This document shows, one piece after another, positions 33,519 to 44,300 of a stretch of DNA of 48,655 bases. Positions within the stretch are counted from its first letter, which is position 1, and every line of letters starts with the position of its first letter. The notes under the pieces were generated by a model. It ran no database searches. It worked only from the letters and a program-made list of their open reading frames with translations, and had not been told where the DNA came from. The stretch comes from Lachnospiraceae bacterium (GTDB lineage Bacteria; Bacillota; Clostridia; Lachnospirales; Lachnospiraceae): assembly GCA_024691565.1 (NCBI GenBank), contig JAILNN010000162.1:1-48655 (forward strand), in the 5' to 3' direction. A program made the position numbers and the translations under genes.

Positions 33519-33551
33519 CCCTTTTGCCGTTGCAGGCAGAAGGGTATTTTA
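33519..33551 (+). terminator. Intrinsic terminator after rplT
   Basis: CCCTTTTGCC pairs with GGCAGAAGGG (one G-U) around a 6-nt loop, followed by a T-rich tract. A second small hairpin lies just before it (about 33490-33510). Confidence 0.8.
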
Positions 33552-33640
33552 TTATAATCTCAAATATTGATAATAATACGTATGAGGGTGAGATTGTTGC
33601 CTTCATGTTTTGAAAATATAACATCAATTAGGAGGATGTC

Positions 33641-36283
33641 GTGGCTAAGAATTTAGAAAAAACATACGATCCGAAAAGTATTGAACAGAGAACATATGAT
33701 AAATGGATGGAAAAAAAGTATTTCCATGCAGAAGTTAATCGTGATAAGAAACCATTTACCATTGTAATGCCACCACCAAATATTACTGGTCAGCTTCATA
33801 TGGGACATGCCCTTGATAATACACTTCAGGATATTCTTATTCGTTTTAAGAGAATGAGGGGCTATGAAACTCTTTGGCTTCCTGGAACAGACCATGCGTC
33901 AATTGCTACTGAGGCTAAGATTGTTGAAGCTATGCGTCAGGAGGGAATTTCTAAGGAGGATATTGGTAGAGAGAAGTTCCTTGAGAGAGCCTGGGACTGG
34001 AAGAAACAGTACGGTGGAAGAATTGTTGAGCAGCTTAAGAAGATTGGTTCTTCTTGTGATTGGGACAGAGAACGTTTTACAATGGACGAGGGATGTTCTA
34101 AGGCTGTTAAGAGAGTTTTCGTTAATTTTTATAACGAAGGTCTTATCTATCGAGGCGAAAGAATTATTAACTGGTGTCCTCATTGTCTCACATCTATTTC
34201 TGATGCTGAGGTTGAATATGAAAATCAGGCTGGATTTTTCTGGCATTTAAGATATAAGACTGTTGATGGAGAGGATTACTTAGATCTTGCAACTACTCGT
34301 CCTGAGACCTTACTTGGTGATACAGCGGTTGCAGTTAATCCTGAAGATGACAGATATAAGCATATGATAGGTAAGAAACTTATTCTTCCTATTGTTCATC
34401 GTGAGATTCCTGTAGTAGCTGATAGCTATGTTGATATGGAATTTGGTACTGGTGTTGTTAAGATTACACCTGCTCACGACCCTAACGATTTCGAAGTTGG
34501 ACTTCGTCACAACCTTCCTGTTATTAACGTTATGACTGATGACGCTAAGATTACTGAGGATTATCCTAAGTATGCAGGAATGGATAGATATGAAGCTAGA
34601 GAAGCTATTATCGAGGATTTGAAGGCTGAAGGTGCACTTCTTAAGGTTGAACCACATGAGCATAATGTTGGTACCTGCTATAGATGTGGTACTACTGTTG
34701 AGCCTAGAGTTTCTAAGCAGTGGTTTGTTAAGATGGATGAGCTTGCTAAGCCTGCTATCGAAGCTGTTAAGAAGGGTGATACTGGTTTTGTTCCTCAGCA
34801 TTTTGATAAGACATATTTCCACTGGCTTGAGAATATTCGTGATTGGTGTATTTCTCGTCAGCTTTGGTGGGGTCATCGAATTCCTGCATTCTATTGTGAT
34901 GAATGTGGTGAGACAGTTGTAACTGAGGATGATTCATGCATCTGTCCTAAGTGTGGAAAACCTATGCGTCAGGATCCTGATACTCTTGATACTTGGTTCT
35001 CATCTGCACTCTGGCCTTTCTCTACTCTTGGATGGCCAGATAAGACTGAGGAGATGGATTTCTTCTATCCTACAGATGTACTTGTTACAGGATATGATAT
35101 TATTCTTTTCTGGGTTATCAGAATGATGTTCTCAGGAATTAAGCATACAGATAGTGTTCCATTTAAGAAGGTCCTTATTCATGGTCTTGTTAGAGATTCT
35201 CAGGGACGTAAGATGAGTAAGAGTCTTGGTAATGGTATTGATCCTTTGGAGATTATTGATACATACGGTGCTGATGCACTTAGACTTACTCTTGTTACAG
35301 GTAATGCACCTGGTAACGATATGAGATTCTATAATGAAAGAGTTGAGGCTAATCGTAACTTTGCAAATAAGGTTTGGAATGCTTCAAGATTTATTATGAT
35401 GAATCTCGGTGATGAAGAGATTGTTAAGCCGGATGATAGTGCTTTTGAAACAGCTGATAAGTGGATTCTTTCTAGAGTTAATACAGTTGCTCGTGAAGTT
35501 ACTGATAATATGGAAAAATTCGAACTTGGTGTTGCTGTTTCTAAGATATATGACTTTATCTGGAATGAGTTCTGTGATTGGTATATTGAGATTGTTAAGC
35601 CTAGACTTTACAAGAAGGATGAAAATAAGGATTCAGCTATGGCTGCGTTCTATACACTTAAGGTTACTCTTATTAAGGCGCTTAAGCTTCTTCATCCATA
35701 TATGCCTTTTATTACAGAAGAAATCTTTACAACAATTCAGTCTGAAGAAGAGTCTATCATGATTTCAGCTTGGCCTGAGTTTGATGAGGCAGAGTCTGAT
35801 GAAGCTGCTGAGAAAGCTATGAATCATGTTATGGAACTTGTTAAGGGTGTTAGAGCTGTTCGTAAGGAAATGGATGTTAATAATTCTCGTAAGGCACTTG
35901 TTTATATTGTGTCTGACGATGAAGATATTAGAAATATTTATACTACAAACGAGGGTGCTTACTTCCATCTTATTTTTGCAAGTGAAGTTAAGGTTGTTGC
36001 TGATAAGACAGAGATTCCTGAAAATGCTGTTTCTAAGGTTATTTCTGGTGCGGTGATTTACATGCCTCTTAACGACCTTGTTGATTTTGAGAAGGAATTA
36101 GAAAGACTTACTAAGGAAAAGGATAGACTTTCTAAGGAACTTGCTAGAGTAAATGGAATGCTTAATAATGAGAAGTTCATGTCTAAGGCGCCTGAGAAGA
36201 AGGTAAACGAGGAGAAAGAAAAGCTTCGTAAATATACCGAGATGATGGAAAAGGTTGAGGAAGAGCTTGCAAAGCTTGGATAA
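33641..36283 (+). CDS. valS: Valyl-tRNA synthetase
   Basis: An 880-aa class I synthetase that charges tRNA-Val and edits threonine. Landmarks: PPPNITGQLHMGHAL (about 47-61, the HIGH site), LPGTDHASIATE (about 86-97), the editing domain with TTRPETLLGDTAVAVNP (about 221-237), zinc-type CDECGE and CPKCGKP clusters (about 421-447), GRKMSKSLGNGIDP (about 525-538, KMSKS) and a C-terminal coiled coil (about 812-880) with the final arm typical of ValRS. Start is GTG 33641 behind AGGAGG. No T-box leader fits in the roughly 90 bp between the rplT terminator and the start. Confidence 0.97.
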   Translation: MAKNLEKTYDPKSIEQRTYDKWMEKKYFHAEVNRDKKPFTIVMPPPNITGQLHMGHALDNTLQDILIRFKRMRGYETLWLPGTDHASIATEAKIVEAMRQEGISKEDIGREKFLERAWDWKKQYGGRIVEQLKKIGSSCDWDRERFTMDEGCSKAVKRVFVNFYNEGLIYRGERIINWCPHCLTSISDAEVEYENQAGFFWHLRYKTVDGEDYLDLATTRPETLLGDTAVAVNPEDDRYKHMIGKKLILPIVHREIPVVADSYVDMEFGTGVVKITPAHDPNDFEVGLRHNLPVINVMTDDAKITEDYPKYAGMDRYEAREAIIEDLKAEGALLKVEPHEHNVGTCYRCGTTVEPRVSKQWFVKMDELAKPAIEAVKKGDTGFVPQHFDKTYFHWLENIRDWCISRQLWWGHRIPAFYCDECGETVVTEDDSCICPKCGKPMRQDPDTLDTWFSSALWPFSTLGWPDKTEEMDFFYPTDVLVTGYDIILFWVIRMMFSGIKHTDSVPFKKVLIHGLVRDSQGRKMSKSLGNGIDPLEIIDTYGADALRLTLVTGNAPGNDMRFYNERVEANRNFANKVWNASRFIMMNLGDEEIVKPDDSAFETADKWILSRVNTVAREVTDNMEKFELGVAVSKIYDFIWNEFCDWYIEIVKPRLYKKDENKDSAMAAFYTLKVTLIKALKLLHPYMPFITEEIFTTIQSEEESIMISAWPEFDEAESDEAAEKAMNHVMELVKGVRAVRKEMDVNNSRKALVYIVSDDEDIRNIYTTNEGAYFHLIFASEVKVVADKTEIPENAVSKVISGAVIYMPLNDLVDFEKELERLTKEKDRLSKELARVNGMLNNEKFMSKAPEKKVNEEKEKLRKYTEMMEKVEEELAKLG

Positions 36284-36306
36284 TGTAGCGAAAGGAATGA
36301 TAAGCT

Positions 36307-36462
36307 ATGAATTTTGAGGATGAGTTAAGTAAATTTAGACCAAGTCTTGATATTGATGAAACAGAAGAAGCAATCTATGCTCAGAAAAAAGAAGACGTGG
36401 TTGATGTTATACAGCAGATTATCGATGAGCTTAAGGTGAGTCAGATAAGAAAGAGGAAATAA
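36307..36462 (+). CDS. 51-aa acidic helical protein of unknown function
   Basis: A short open frame with a good start: ATG 36307 behind GCGAAAGGAATG, 23 bp after valS, stop at 36460, and only 4 bp before the next gene. The product opens MNFEDELSKFRPSLDIDE and continues with a predicted amphipathic helix (VVDVIQQIIDELKVSQ), then a basic tail (RKRK). Codon use matches its neighbours and the spacing is that of an operon, which supports it being real. No family is recognised; its place suggests that it works with the zinc-ribbon/TPR protein that follows. Confidence 0.7.
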   Translation: MNFEDELSKFRPSLDIDETEEAIYAQKKEDVVDVIQQIIDELKVSQIRKRK

Positions 36463-36466
36463 GCTT

Positions 36467-37927
36467 ATGATTTGTCCAAACTGTAATAATGAGACATCAT
36501 TTCATGATGAGCGGTGTGAACATTGTAATACCGATCTTAGTATTACTAGGCGTCTCGTTTCATGGTCAAATATTTATTATAATGAGGGACTTACTAAGGC
36601 AAGAGCCAGAGATTTGAGTGGTGCAATTGAGTCACTTAAAAGAAGTCTTAAGTTTTATAAATATAATACTGAGGCGAGAAACCTTCTTGGATTGATTTAC
36701 TACGAGATGGGTGAGTGTACTGATGCGCTTTGTGAGTGGGTTATTAGCACTAACTATAAGACTGGCAGAAACAAGGCGGTTCAGTATGTTAAGGAAGTTC
36801 AGTCTGATGCTACTAATCTTGATAGAATTAGCAGGAATATTAAGAAGTATAATACTTCTTTGGGATATGCACAGACTGGGGATTATGATTTAGCTGTTAT
36901 TCAGCTTAAGAAGCTTCATTCGGAAAATCCTAAATATATTCAGGCAGGACTTTTACTTGCTTTATTATATATTCGTGGTGGTCGTAAAGAGGGGCGTGTT
37001 AAGGCGTATAAGATTTTAAGAGGTATTCTTGAAATTGATAAGTCTAACACACAGGCGCTTACATATATTAAAGAATTAAATGATGTTAGGGATAAGGCTC
37101 GCGCTAGAAGCAGGGCTAGGCAGGAAGAAACTAACAAGGTTGATACTAAGCCAAAGAACACTAATACGGTTATTGAGGATGAAAGTGTTAGAGTTATCGT
37201 TCCTTATGAAGAGGAGAAGCCTATGGTACTTCCGGTTCTCCAAGTTCTTGGTGGAGTGCTGTTTGGTATCCTTATTATGGCCTTTGTGGTGCAGCCTGCA
37301 ATTAATAAATATAAGAGTCAGAATTCTAATGGCCAATTTGTTGAATATAGTGAAAATAAGGCGGCTGTTGATAGCGAGACTAATTCCTTGAGAGAGGAAA
37401 ATGCCGATTTAAGCAAGAAGGTTGAAGAACTTGAAGCTGAGGTTGCTGACCTTCAGGGTGGTAACCCGACTGATATTGCTAACTATAAAAAGATGTATGA
37501 GAACCTTATCGAGGCTAAGCAGCTTTTTGAAGAGGGAAGTTATAGGTCTTCTGCGAAGAAGCTTAAGAAGGTTGATGTTAAACAGCTTGATAGCAAGAAG
37601 GCTTCTAAGTTCTATGAATCCTTTAAGGATGATGCCTTTCTTAAGGCTTCTGAGAGTTATACTCTTGAAGGTACTGATGCATATAACGGAGTTAATGATT
37701 ATGCAGCTGGCCATGATTATGAAGTGGCTATGAACCTACTTAATAAGGCGCTTATGTTTAATGAAGAAAATACGGATGCCATGTATTATCTTGGAAGATG
37801 TTATCAGCTTACAGGCGATACTGAGAAGGCTACAGAGTACTTTAATACTATTGTTAATGAATATCCTGAAGCTAGACTCTACTCGGATGCTGCTAGTAGA
37901 CTTAGAGAGATGGGATATCAGATTTAA
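36467..37927 (+). CDS. Zinc-ribbon, TPR and coiled-coil membrane protein
   Basis: A 486-aa protein of unknown function. Order: a zinc ribbon (CPNC at residues 3-6, CEHC at 17-20); TPR-like helices (about 30-215; NLLGLIYYEMGE and TSLGYAQTGDYDLAVIQLKK are clear units); a basic linker; one membrane helix (about 255-278); a coiled coil (about 300-330, LREENADLSKKVEELEAEV); and a second TPR block at the C-terminus (about 340-486, with DAMYYLGRCYQLTGDTEKA). There is no signal peptide, so the zinc ribbon and first TPR block are probably inside the cell and the second TPR block outside. A similar architecture occurs in envelope-associated proteins, but function is not known. Confidence 0.8.
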   Translation: MICPNCNNETSFHDERCEHCNTDLSITRRLVSWSNIYYNEGLTKARARDLSGAIESLKRSLKFYKYNTEARNLLGLIYYEMGECTDALCEWVISTNYKTGRNKAVQYVKEVQSDATNLDRISRNIKKYNTSLGYAQTGDYDLAVIQLKKLHSENPKYIQAGLLLALLYIRGGRKEGRVKAYKILRGILEIDKSNTQALTYIKELNDVRDKARARSRARQEETNKVDTKPKNTNTVIEDESVRVIVPYEEEKPMVLPVLQVLGGVLFGILIMAFVVQPAINKYKSQNSNGQFVEYSENKAAVDSETNSLREENADLSKKVEELEAEVADLQGGNPTDIANYKKMYENLIEAKQLFEEGSYRSSAKKLKKVDVKQLDSKKASKFYESFKDDAFLKASESYTLEGTDAYNGVNDYAAGHDYEVAMNLLNKALMFNEENTDAMYYLGRCYQLTGDTEKATEYFNTIVNEYPEARLYSDAASRLREMGYQI

Positions 37928-37951
37928 TTTAATATAACTATTCTTATTATG

Positions 37952-37987
37952 GGACTGAAAACCATTTGAGTTTTCAGTCCTTTTTTT
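37952..37987 (+). terminator. Intrinsic terminator after the valS-TPR unit
   Basis: Perfect 11-bp stem GGACTGAAAAC / GTTTTCAGTCC with a 7-nt loop and seven T. Confidence 0.93.
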
Positions 37988-38369
37988 ATATTTTTTCGTT
38001 GGTTTTATGTATATTTTTATTATGAGATGTCATTCTTGGTTATTGCATTTGTAGCTCAAATATGCTAACATAGGTCTATTAGAAATTGTTCGTTATTTTT
38101 ATAGCTCTTTTTGGATTGAATATGATGTAAATGTTGGTTACATCTATATTGTTTTTCTTATCTATAATGATTTATGTTTGTTCTTAATTAGGGATTATCT
38201 TTATTGGAATTTTAATTAGATTATTGTATTTTAGTGTGGGAAGTAATTAGAATGTGATTGGCAAAATAATATTTGGGTGGGAGAGCTTAACCGGTTTTGG
38301 TATATCTAGCGAACTTTTTTATTTCATTATCATAGAGCATGAAGTGTTTGGTACGAAAGGAGAAACGGT
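37988..38369 (+). other. AT-rich leader region of the giant surface protein gene
   Basis: No gene was seen. It contains a perfect inverted repeat with 7-bp arms and a 7-bp centre, GATGTAA (38124-38130) and TTACATC (38138-38144), a TATAAT at 38163-38168 with no good -35 at normal spacing, and an AACCGGTT palindrome near 38288. Regulation of the downstream gene must lie here, but no promoter is certain. Confidence 0.4.
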
Positions 38370-41300
38370 ATGAAGAAGAAAAGTAAACTGGCAATACGAA
38401 ACCGAATACTGGCTTTTGTGTTGTCGATCGCAATGGTGCTGTCGTTTGGAGATTACAGCGGTTTGATGTTTGCGCATGCGGATAGTAACTATTCATTTTC
38501 ACTTACTTACAGTAAAATGACTAAGCTTATTAATCCTGAAACGCGTCCGGATGGATGGACAGCGAGAACTGCTGAGGAAACATCTAGTTTTTCTGCGTAT
38601 TCAGGAAATAAGACTAGTACTGTCTTGTCTAATAGTTCGAATACATCGTTAGATGTCTATATGGATGTTTTCTCAAGATTATATTTTAACTTGGAAACTA
38701 CCTCTCCATCTTATAGAATTTATTTGAAAGATAAACAGGCTGATATTACTTCTTTGAATGGAACTGCTATTGAAGTTAAAAATGAATCGGTAGTTAATGA
38801 TTTTAATTATTATGCAGTTGATAATATGACTATTGAGTTACAAGGCAGTAGTCTTATTTTAAGTAATTCTGAAGAATCTGCTAAGACATATTATCTATAT
38901 GTACAGGATCTTACAAATGGTTCTTATACTACAGAGATTAAACTCCATGTAATGTTTAAATTTGATAAAGATGCATTGTTAGCGGAAGATGAAGATATTG
39001 TGTTTGCTTTGTCAGACGATGGAGCGACACTCCGTCAAGGTAAGAATATGACCATTGAGTTTCCTTATAATACAACAGATGGTTTTGATTGGTCTGTTGT
39101 GAATTTGGACGAGGATGGTGAACTTCCGACTGGGGATGCAAATGACGATATTAAGGCTACAGTAAATACCAATGGTTCTGGTAATTCAAAGCATGATAGA
39201 GAAAAATCAGTTGATTTTTCTGCTAAGTCCGATAAGGGAACTGGTTGGGTTCGAGTTACTGCTAAGACTACCAGTGGTATTGATAATGAGAATGCTGATG
39301 GTAAACTTATTGCTCTTATGAATCGTGGTGAGACTGTTTCATCAAGAATCTTTATTACTGAATGGATTAAAGCTACAGAGCTTTACTTTAATAATTATGA
39401 TGATGGAACAACTGGTAAAGGTGATAATAGTGTTACATATAACTTTTTAGTTGGTGAAAATGTTACACTTACAGAACTCCTTAAAACTTTTTCTGATAAG
39501 ATTGATGCAAGTACTGGAGAATATAGAACTCCTAATGATGATATTACATTCACATCTTCTGATACCAATGTTGCAGGAATAGGTAGTGGAGTTGCTAAGT
39601 TTAAAAAGAAAGGTCAGATTACAATTACTGCACAGGCAGAGGACCCTGCCGTTTCTGATATTTGTAATATCTATGTCAGACAGGAAACTGAGACTCTTAA
39701 GATTTATTCTAAGGGTGTTCAGACTACTACTATGAGTTTGAGACCTGGAAATTCTGTTGAGATTACAGTTAAGGAAGATTCAGGTGCGGATGAAGAATTA
39801 GTTTGGAATGAGGAAATCTTTGGAGATTATCTTGATTGCGAATTGATTACAGATTCGGGAGATACAAAGGTATATAGATTTACTACTAAAGCATATAATT
39901 CAACAGAGAGTAAGGATATTAACCTTACTGTAAGGACCAATAGGTCTTCTACTAGTGAAGATACTACTGCATATAATGTTAGTGCTTCTTTGAAGTTTAC
40001 ATTAAATCCGTCTGTTGAGGATGATTCTACAATTCAGACTTTAGTTCAATATGATGGTGAAAATGGTGATGGTACTAATTCTGATGAGATTAACTTGTAC
40101 AACGGTGAGAAAATAACTATCCGTGGTTCAGTTTATGATTCAGAAGGAAATAAGTATAATCCTGCTGATCAGATTAAGTGGAATGCTTATGAAAATGCAG
40201 CATATATTGATAAGAGTGATTATCCTAATAATGACTATTCTGCTACCACAATTACATCTAATGGAACAGATGGTGATTCTAAAGTTAGGGTAACTGCACT
40301 TAGTAACGAAAATGTCACAAAGGATATTACAATTCACAACAAGACTAAGATTAGTGAGGCAGTGCTTTCTCTTGAGGGTGAAACTAATCCAACAATTTCT
40401 GTTGGAGATACATATACACTTTATACTGCAATTACTCCAAGTAATGCGGATGAAACACTTTATTATGAAACAAGTGATGAGGGGCATTATATTGATCTTA
40501 ATAGTGAAACTGGTGAATTGACAGCTGTTGCAAAGACTGGTTCTTCTCCAGTTAATGTTAAGGTTTATGCTTATCATTCACATGGTGTTGGATTTGATGA
40601 TGGATTTAGTCAGAAGAGACTTGTAGGTGAGATTAATATTTCTATTTTGGATGCTGGAAGTATGTCATTAAATCCAAGTCATAAATCTATTTATTATGAT
40701 GATGATACATATACAATTAGTCCTACTATTAATGATGTAGGTGAAGGAACAACATATAGTATTGATGATGTTGTTATTAATTGGAGCATTGCAAATGATG
40801 GCGAGACATTTGTTGAAAAAGTTGCTGAGCTTGAAAAAGAGAAGGGTAGTTCTAATACGGTTAATCCTTTATTAGTTGGTAAGGCTGTAATTTCTGCTTC
40901 GTTTGGACAGGGAGAAAATACAATTAGCGCGGATTCAACAGTTACAGTTAAGGCATCACTTGATGATGTAAAGATTAATGTTGATGGAATTAATACAGAA
41001 TTAACCGAACAGGATGATACTTCATATATCTATCTTCCAAATGGTGAGTCTTACGATATTGTTCCAGTTATTAGTTCTGTTGGAATTGATTCGAGGGCTA
41101 GTGCTACGGAAGGAACTTATGTTTTAGAGGAAGACACAGACTATACTACAGTTGATTCACATACAGATGGCGCTGGAATTGGTGTATATAAATATACTAT
41201 TAATGGTGGTTCAAACGGACTTTACACAGGCAGCAGAGCCTTAAGATATAAGGTTTGGCCTAAGGACCTTTCAGGTTATGGTGATGATGCTGAAATTAGT

Positions 41301-44300
41301 GTTAATTTAAATGAGGAACTAGTATTTAATGGCAAGGCTCAGAAGCCAGACCTTGAGATTACCTATACAAAGGGTGAGAACAGCGAGGTTCTTCAATTAG
41401 GTACTGATTATACACTTGGTGATGGTGCAACTAATGCTGGAGAACATGAAATAACCATTACTGGTAGAGGTAATTTCACTGGTTCATTTAAGTATACTTA
41501 TACTATTAATAAGTTTGATATTGATGAAATGTTTGATGTTGAGAGAGTTAGTCTTTCAAATAATATTGTTATTGTTCAGACTATTGATGACCAGGTATTT
41601 AATGGAACTGAAGTTGAGCCTACAATTAAGCTTTACACAAGACTTGTTGAAGGAAATACAACCTGGACAACTCTTACTAAGGATGATTCGTATACTGTTG
41701 AGTATTCCAATAATACAGGCGTAGGAACTGGAAAAGTTACTATTACTGGCCAAGGTAATTACAAGGGAAGCGTTGAGATTGATTTTGAGATTTTTGCTAA
41801 GGATTTTTCAAATGATAAAGATGGCGGAGCTACGGTAATTGCTAAGATTGCTAATCAGACATATACTGGTTCTGAGATCAAGCCAGAACTCACTGTTACA
41901 GCAAATGGAGTTGAGCTTACTGAAGGCGTCGATTATAAAGTAGAGTATTCAAATAATGTTGATAGTAGGACAGTTTCTAAGGATTATGCTTATGCTACTA
42001 TTACGGGTATTGGAAACTATACTGGTGAAAAGACCGCAACCTTCCAGATTGTTCAGGCTGATTTGAAGGATGTTACAATTGCAGATATCCCTGATCAGTA
42101 TTATTGTAATACTAAGATTACACCTGAGATTATGGTTAGTCTTGGTGATTATGAATTGGTTGAGAATAAGGATTATACAGTGCTTTATGGCGCTAATAAT
42201 TCTAGTTCAACATTGAATTATCAAAATGAGGGTATTGTTACAATTACAACAGTTTCTAATTCAAACTTTACGGCTACAGAGAAAACTGCTGTTAGACAGA
42301 TTTATGGTAAGGAAGCAAGCTTTAATATTGTTGAGAAAAGTATTACTAAGCAGGCTGATGATATTGAGATTACTCAGGAAGATGGTTCGGAACTTATCAA
42401 TGGTAAGATTTATGTAAATAAGTCTGGAGTTGATAATAGCGAATTAAAATTCTATATTGAGGCAGTTAATAATGATAAAACTGAGAGTGATGATATTGTA
42501 TTTGCAACTGCACTTACAGGTCAGAGCCAATATAGCTGCGAGGTTGTAAACTTAGATGCAACTGTTGGTAACAGAGCTGTAATTACTGTTAAAGGTCTTA
42601 GCAAGGGTACATCTAAGATTACTCTTGCAACACAGAAGGGCTACTCTAAGGAAGTTGAAGTAGTTGTTAATAGCCCTGCTACTAAGATTGGAACTACAGT
42701 TTACGATACATATAATAAAAAGAATGTCACTCCATCTAACCAGATATATCCTGTATACTATAATCATGAGTATCAGATGAAGACTTCATTTACACCATCT
42801 GATTCGACTGATACAGTTAAATGGTCGGTTAATGATGATAGTATTGCAACGATTACTGAGGATGGTTTACTTACAACTACTAAAACAGGTACTGTTAAGG
42901 TTACAGTTACTACTAATCCTTCAGAAGTTTATCCTGGTGGAGTTTCAAATACTATTGCACTCTTTGTTAGTAAGAATGGATATGCACAGGAGGTTTCAAT
43001 TGATAACCCGGATGCGCATGTTAGATATGGCGGTAGTGTGAGCCTTAATGGTACGGCTACAGCGGATTATGAAATTACAGAAACACTTGAGTGGACATCT
43101 TCTGATGAGACAATTGCAAAAATTGCGAGTGGTAAGGAAGAAGCTAAAGCTACCTTTAATGGATTAAAGGTTGGTAAATCTAATATTACATATGGTAGTA
43201 AGGAAGAAGATGGTGTTAGAGCTGATGGACTAGTTACAGTTTATGAGCCTTTGAGTTCTAATTATGTTACGGTTTCTGATATCTTTACTAATTTAAGTAC
43301 GAGAGAGGATGATTCTTATGTTTATCGTCCTAATGGTGCTTCACTAGATATTACTCCAGTTCTTACTTCAAATGGTATTGATTCAAGAAGCGATGAAACT
43401 GGAAGTTATACGCTTGTTCCTGATTCTGACTATGTTGCTACAGATTCTCATAAAGATGGCGATGGAATTGGTACATATCAATATACATTTAGCGGTGGTG
43501 AGAATGAGCTTTATACAGATTCTAGAACTGCAAGCTACAGAGTTTGGCCTAAGGATATTACTAATGTTTCTGAGGATACCGAATTAAGCGTTTCGCTTAA
43601 GGAAGAACTTGTGTTTAATGGCAAGGTTCAGAAGCCAAATATTGAAATTACATATTCTCAGGGTGAGAATAGTGAGGTTCTTGAAGAGGGAACAGATTAT
43701 ACCTTGGGTACTGGAGCAACTGATGCTGGTACTTATAATATAACTGTTACTGGCAAAGGTAATTTCATTGGTTCATTTGATTATGAATATACAATTAATA
43801 AATATGATATTAAGAGCATGTTTGATGCTAAGAGAGTGAGTCTTTCAAATGATAGCGTTGCCGTTAGAAACATTGATGCTCAGACGTTTAATGGTACGGA
43901 GGTTGAGCCTGCAGTTAAGTTATATGCAAGGCTTCTTGAAGATAGCACAACCTGGACAACTCTTAGTTCTGATTCATATACTGTTTCATATTCAAATAAT
44001 GACAGTATTGGAACAGGAAAAGTTACTATCGAAGGACAAGGTAATTATGAAGGTAAAGTAGAAATTGAATTCACAATTCTTGCTAAGGACTTTTCGGATG
44101 ATAGAGACGGTGGCGGAAGTACAGTGATTGCTAAGATTGCTGACCAGACATATACCGGTTCTAAGATTAAACCTGAACTTAGTGTTACTGCTAATGGAGT
44201 TGAACTTTCAGAGGGTACTGATTATGAGGTTTCATATTCTAATAACTTGAATAGTAGAACAGTTTCTAATAGCTATTCTACAGCAACAATTAAGGGTATT

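Noticed and set aside
33545-33640. T-box leader before valS
   Set aside because: Only about 90 bp lie between the rplT terminator and the GTG start, too short for a T-box with its antiterminator, and no T-box consensus was seen.
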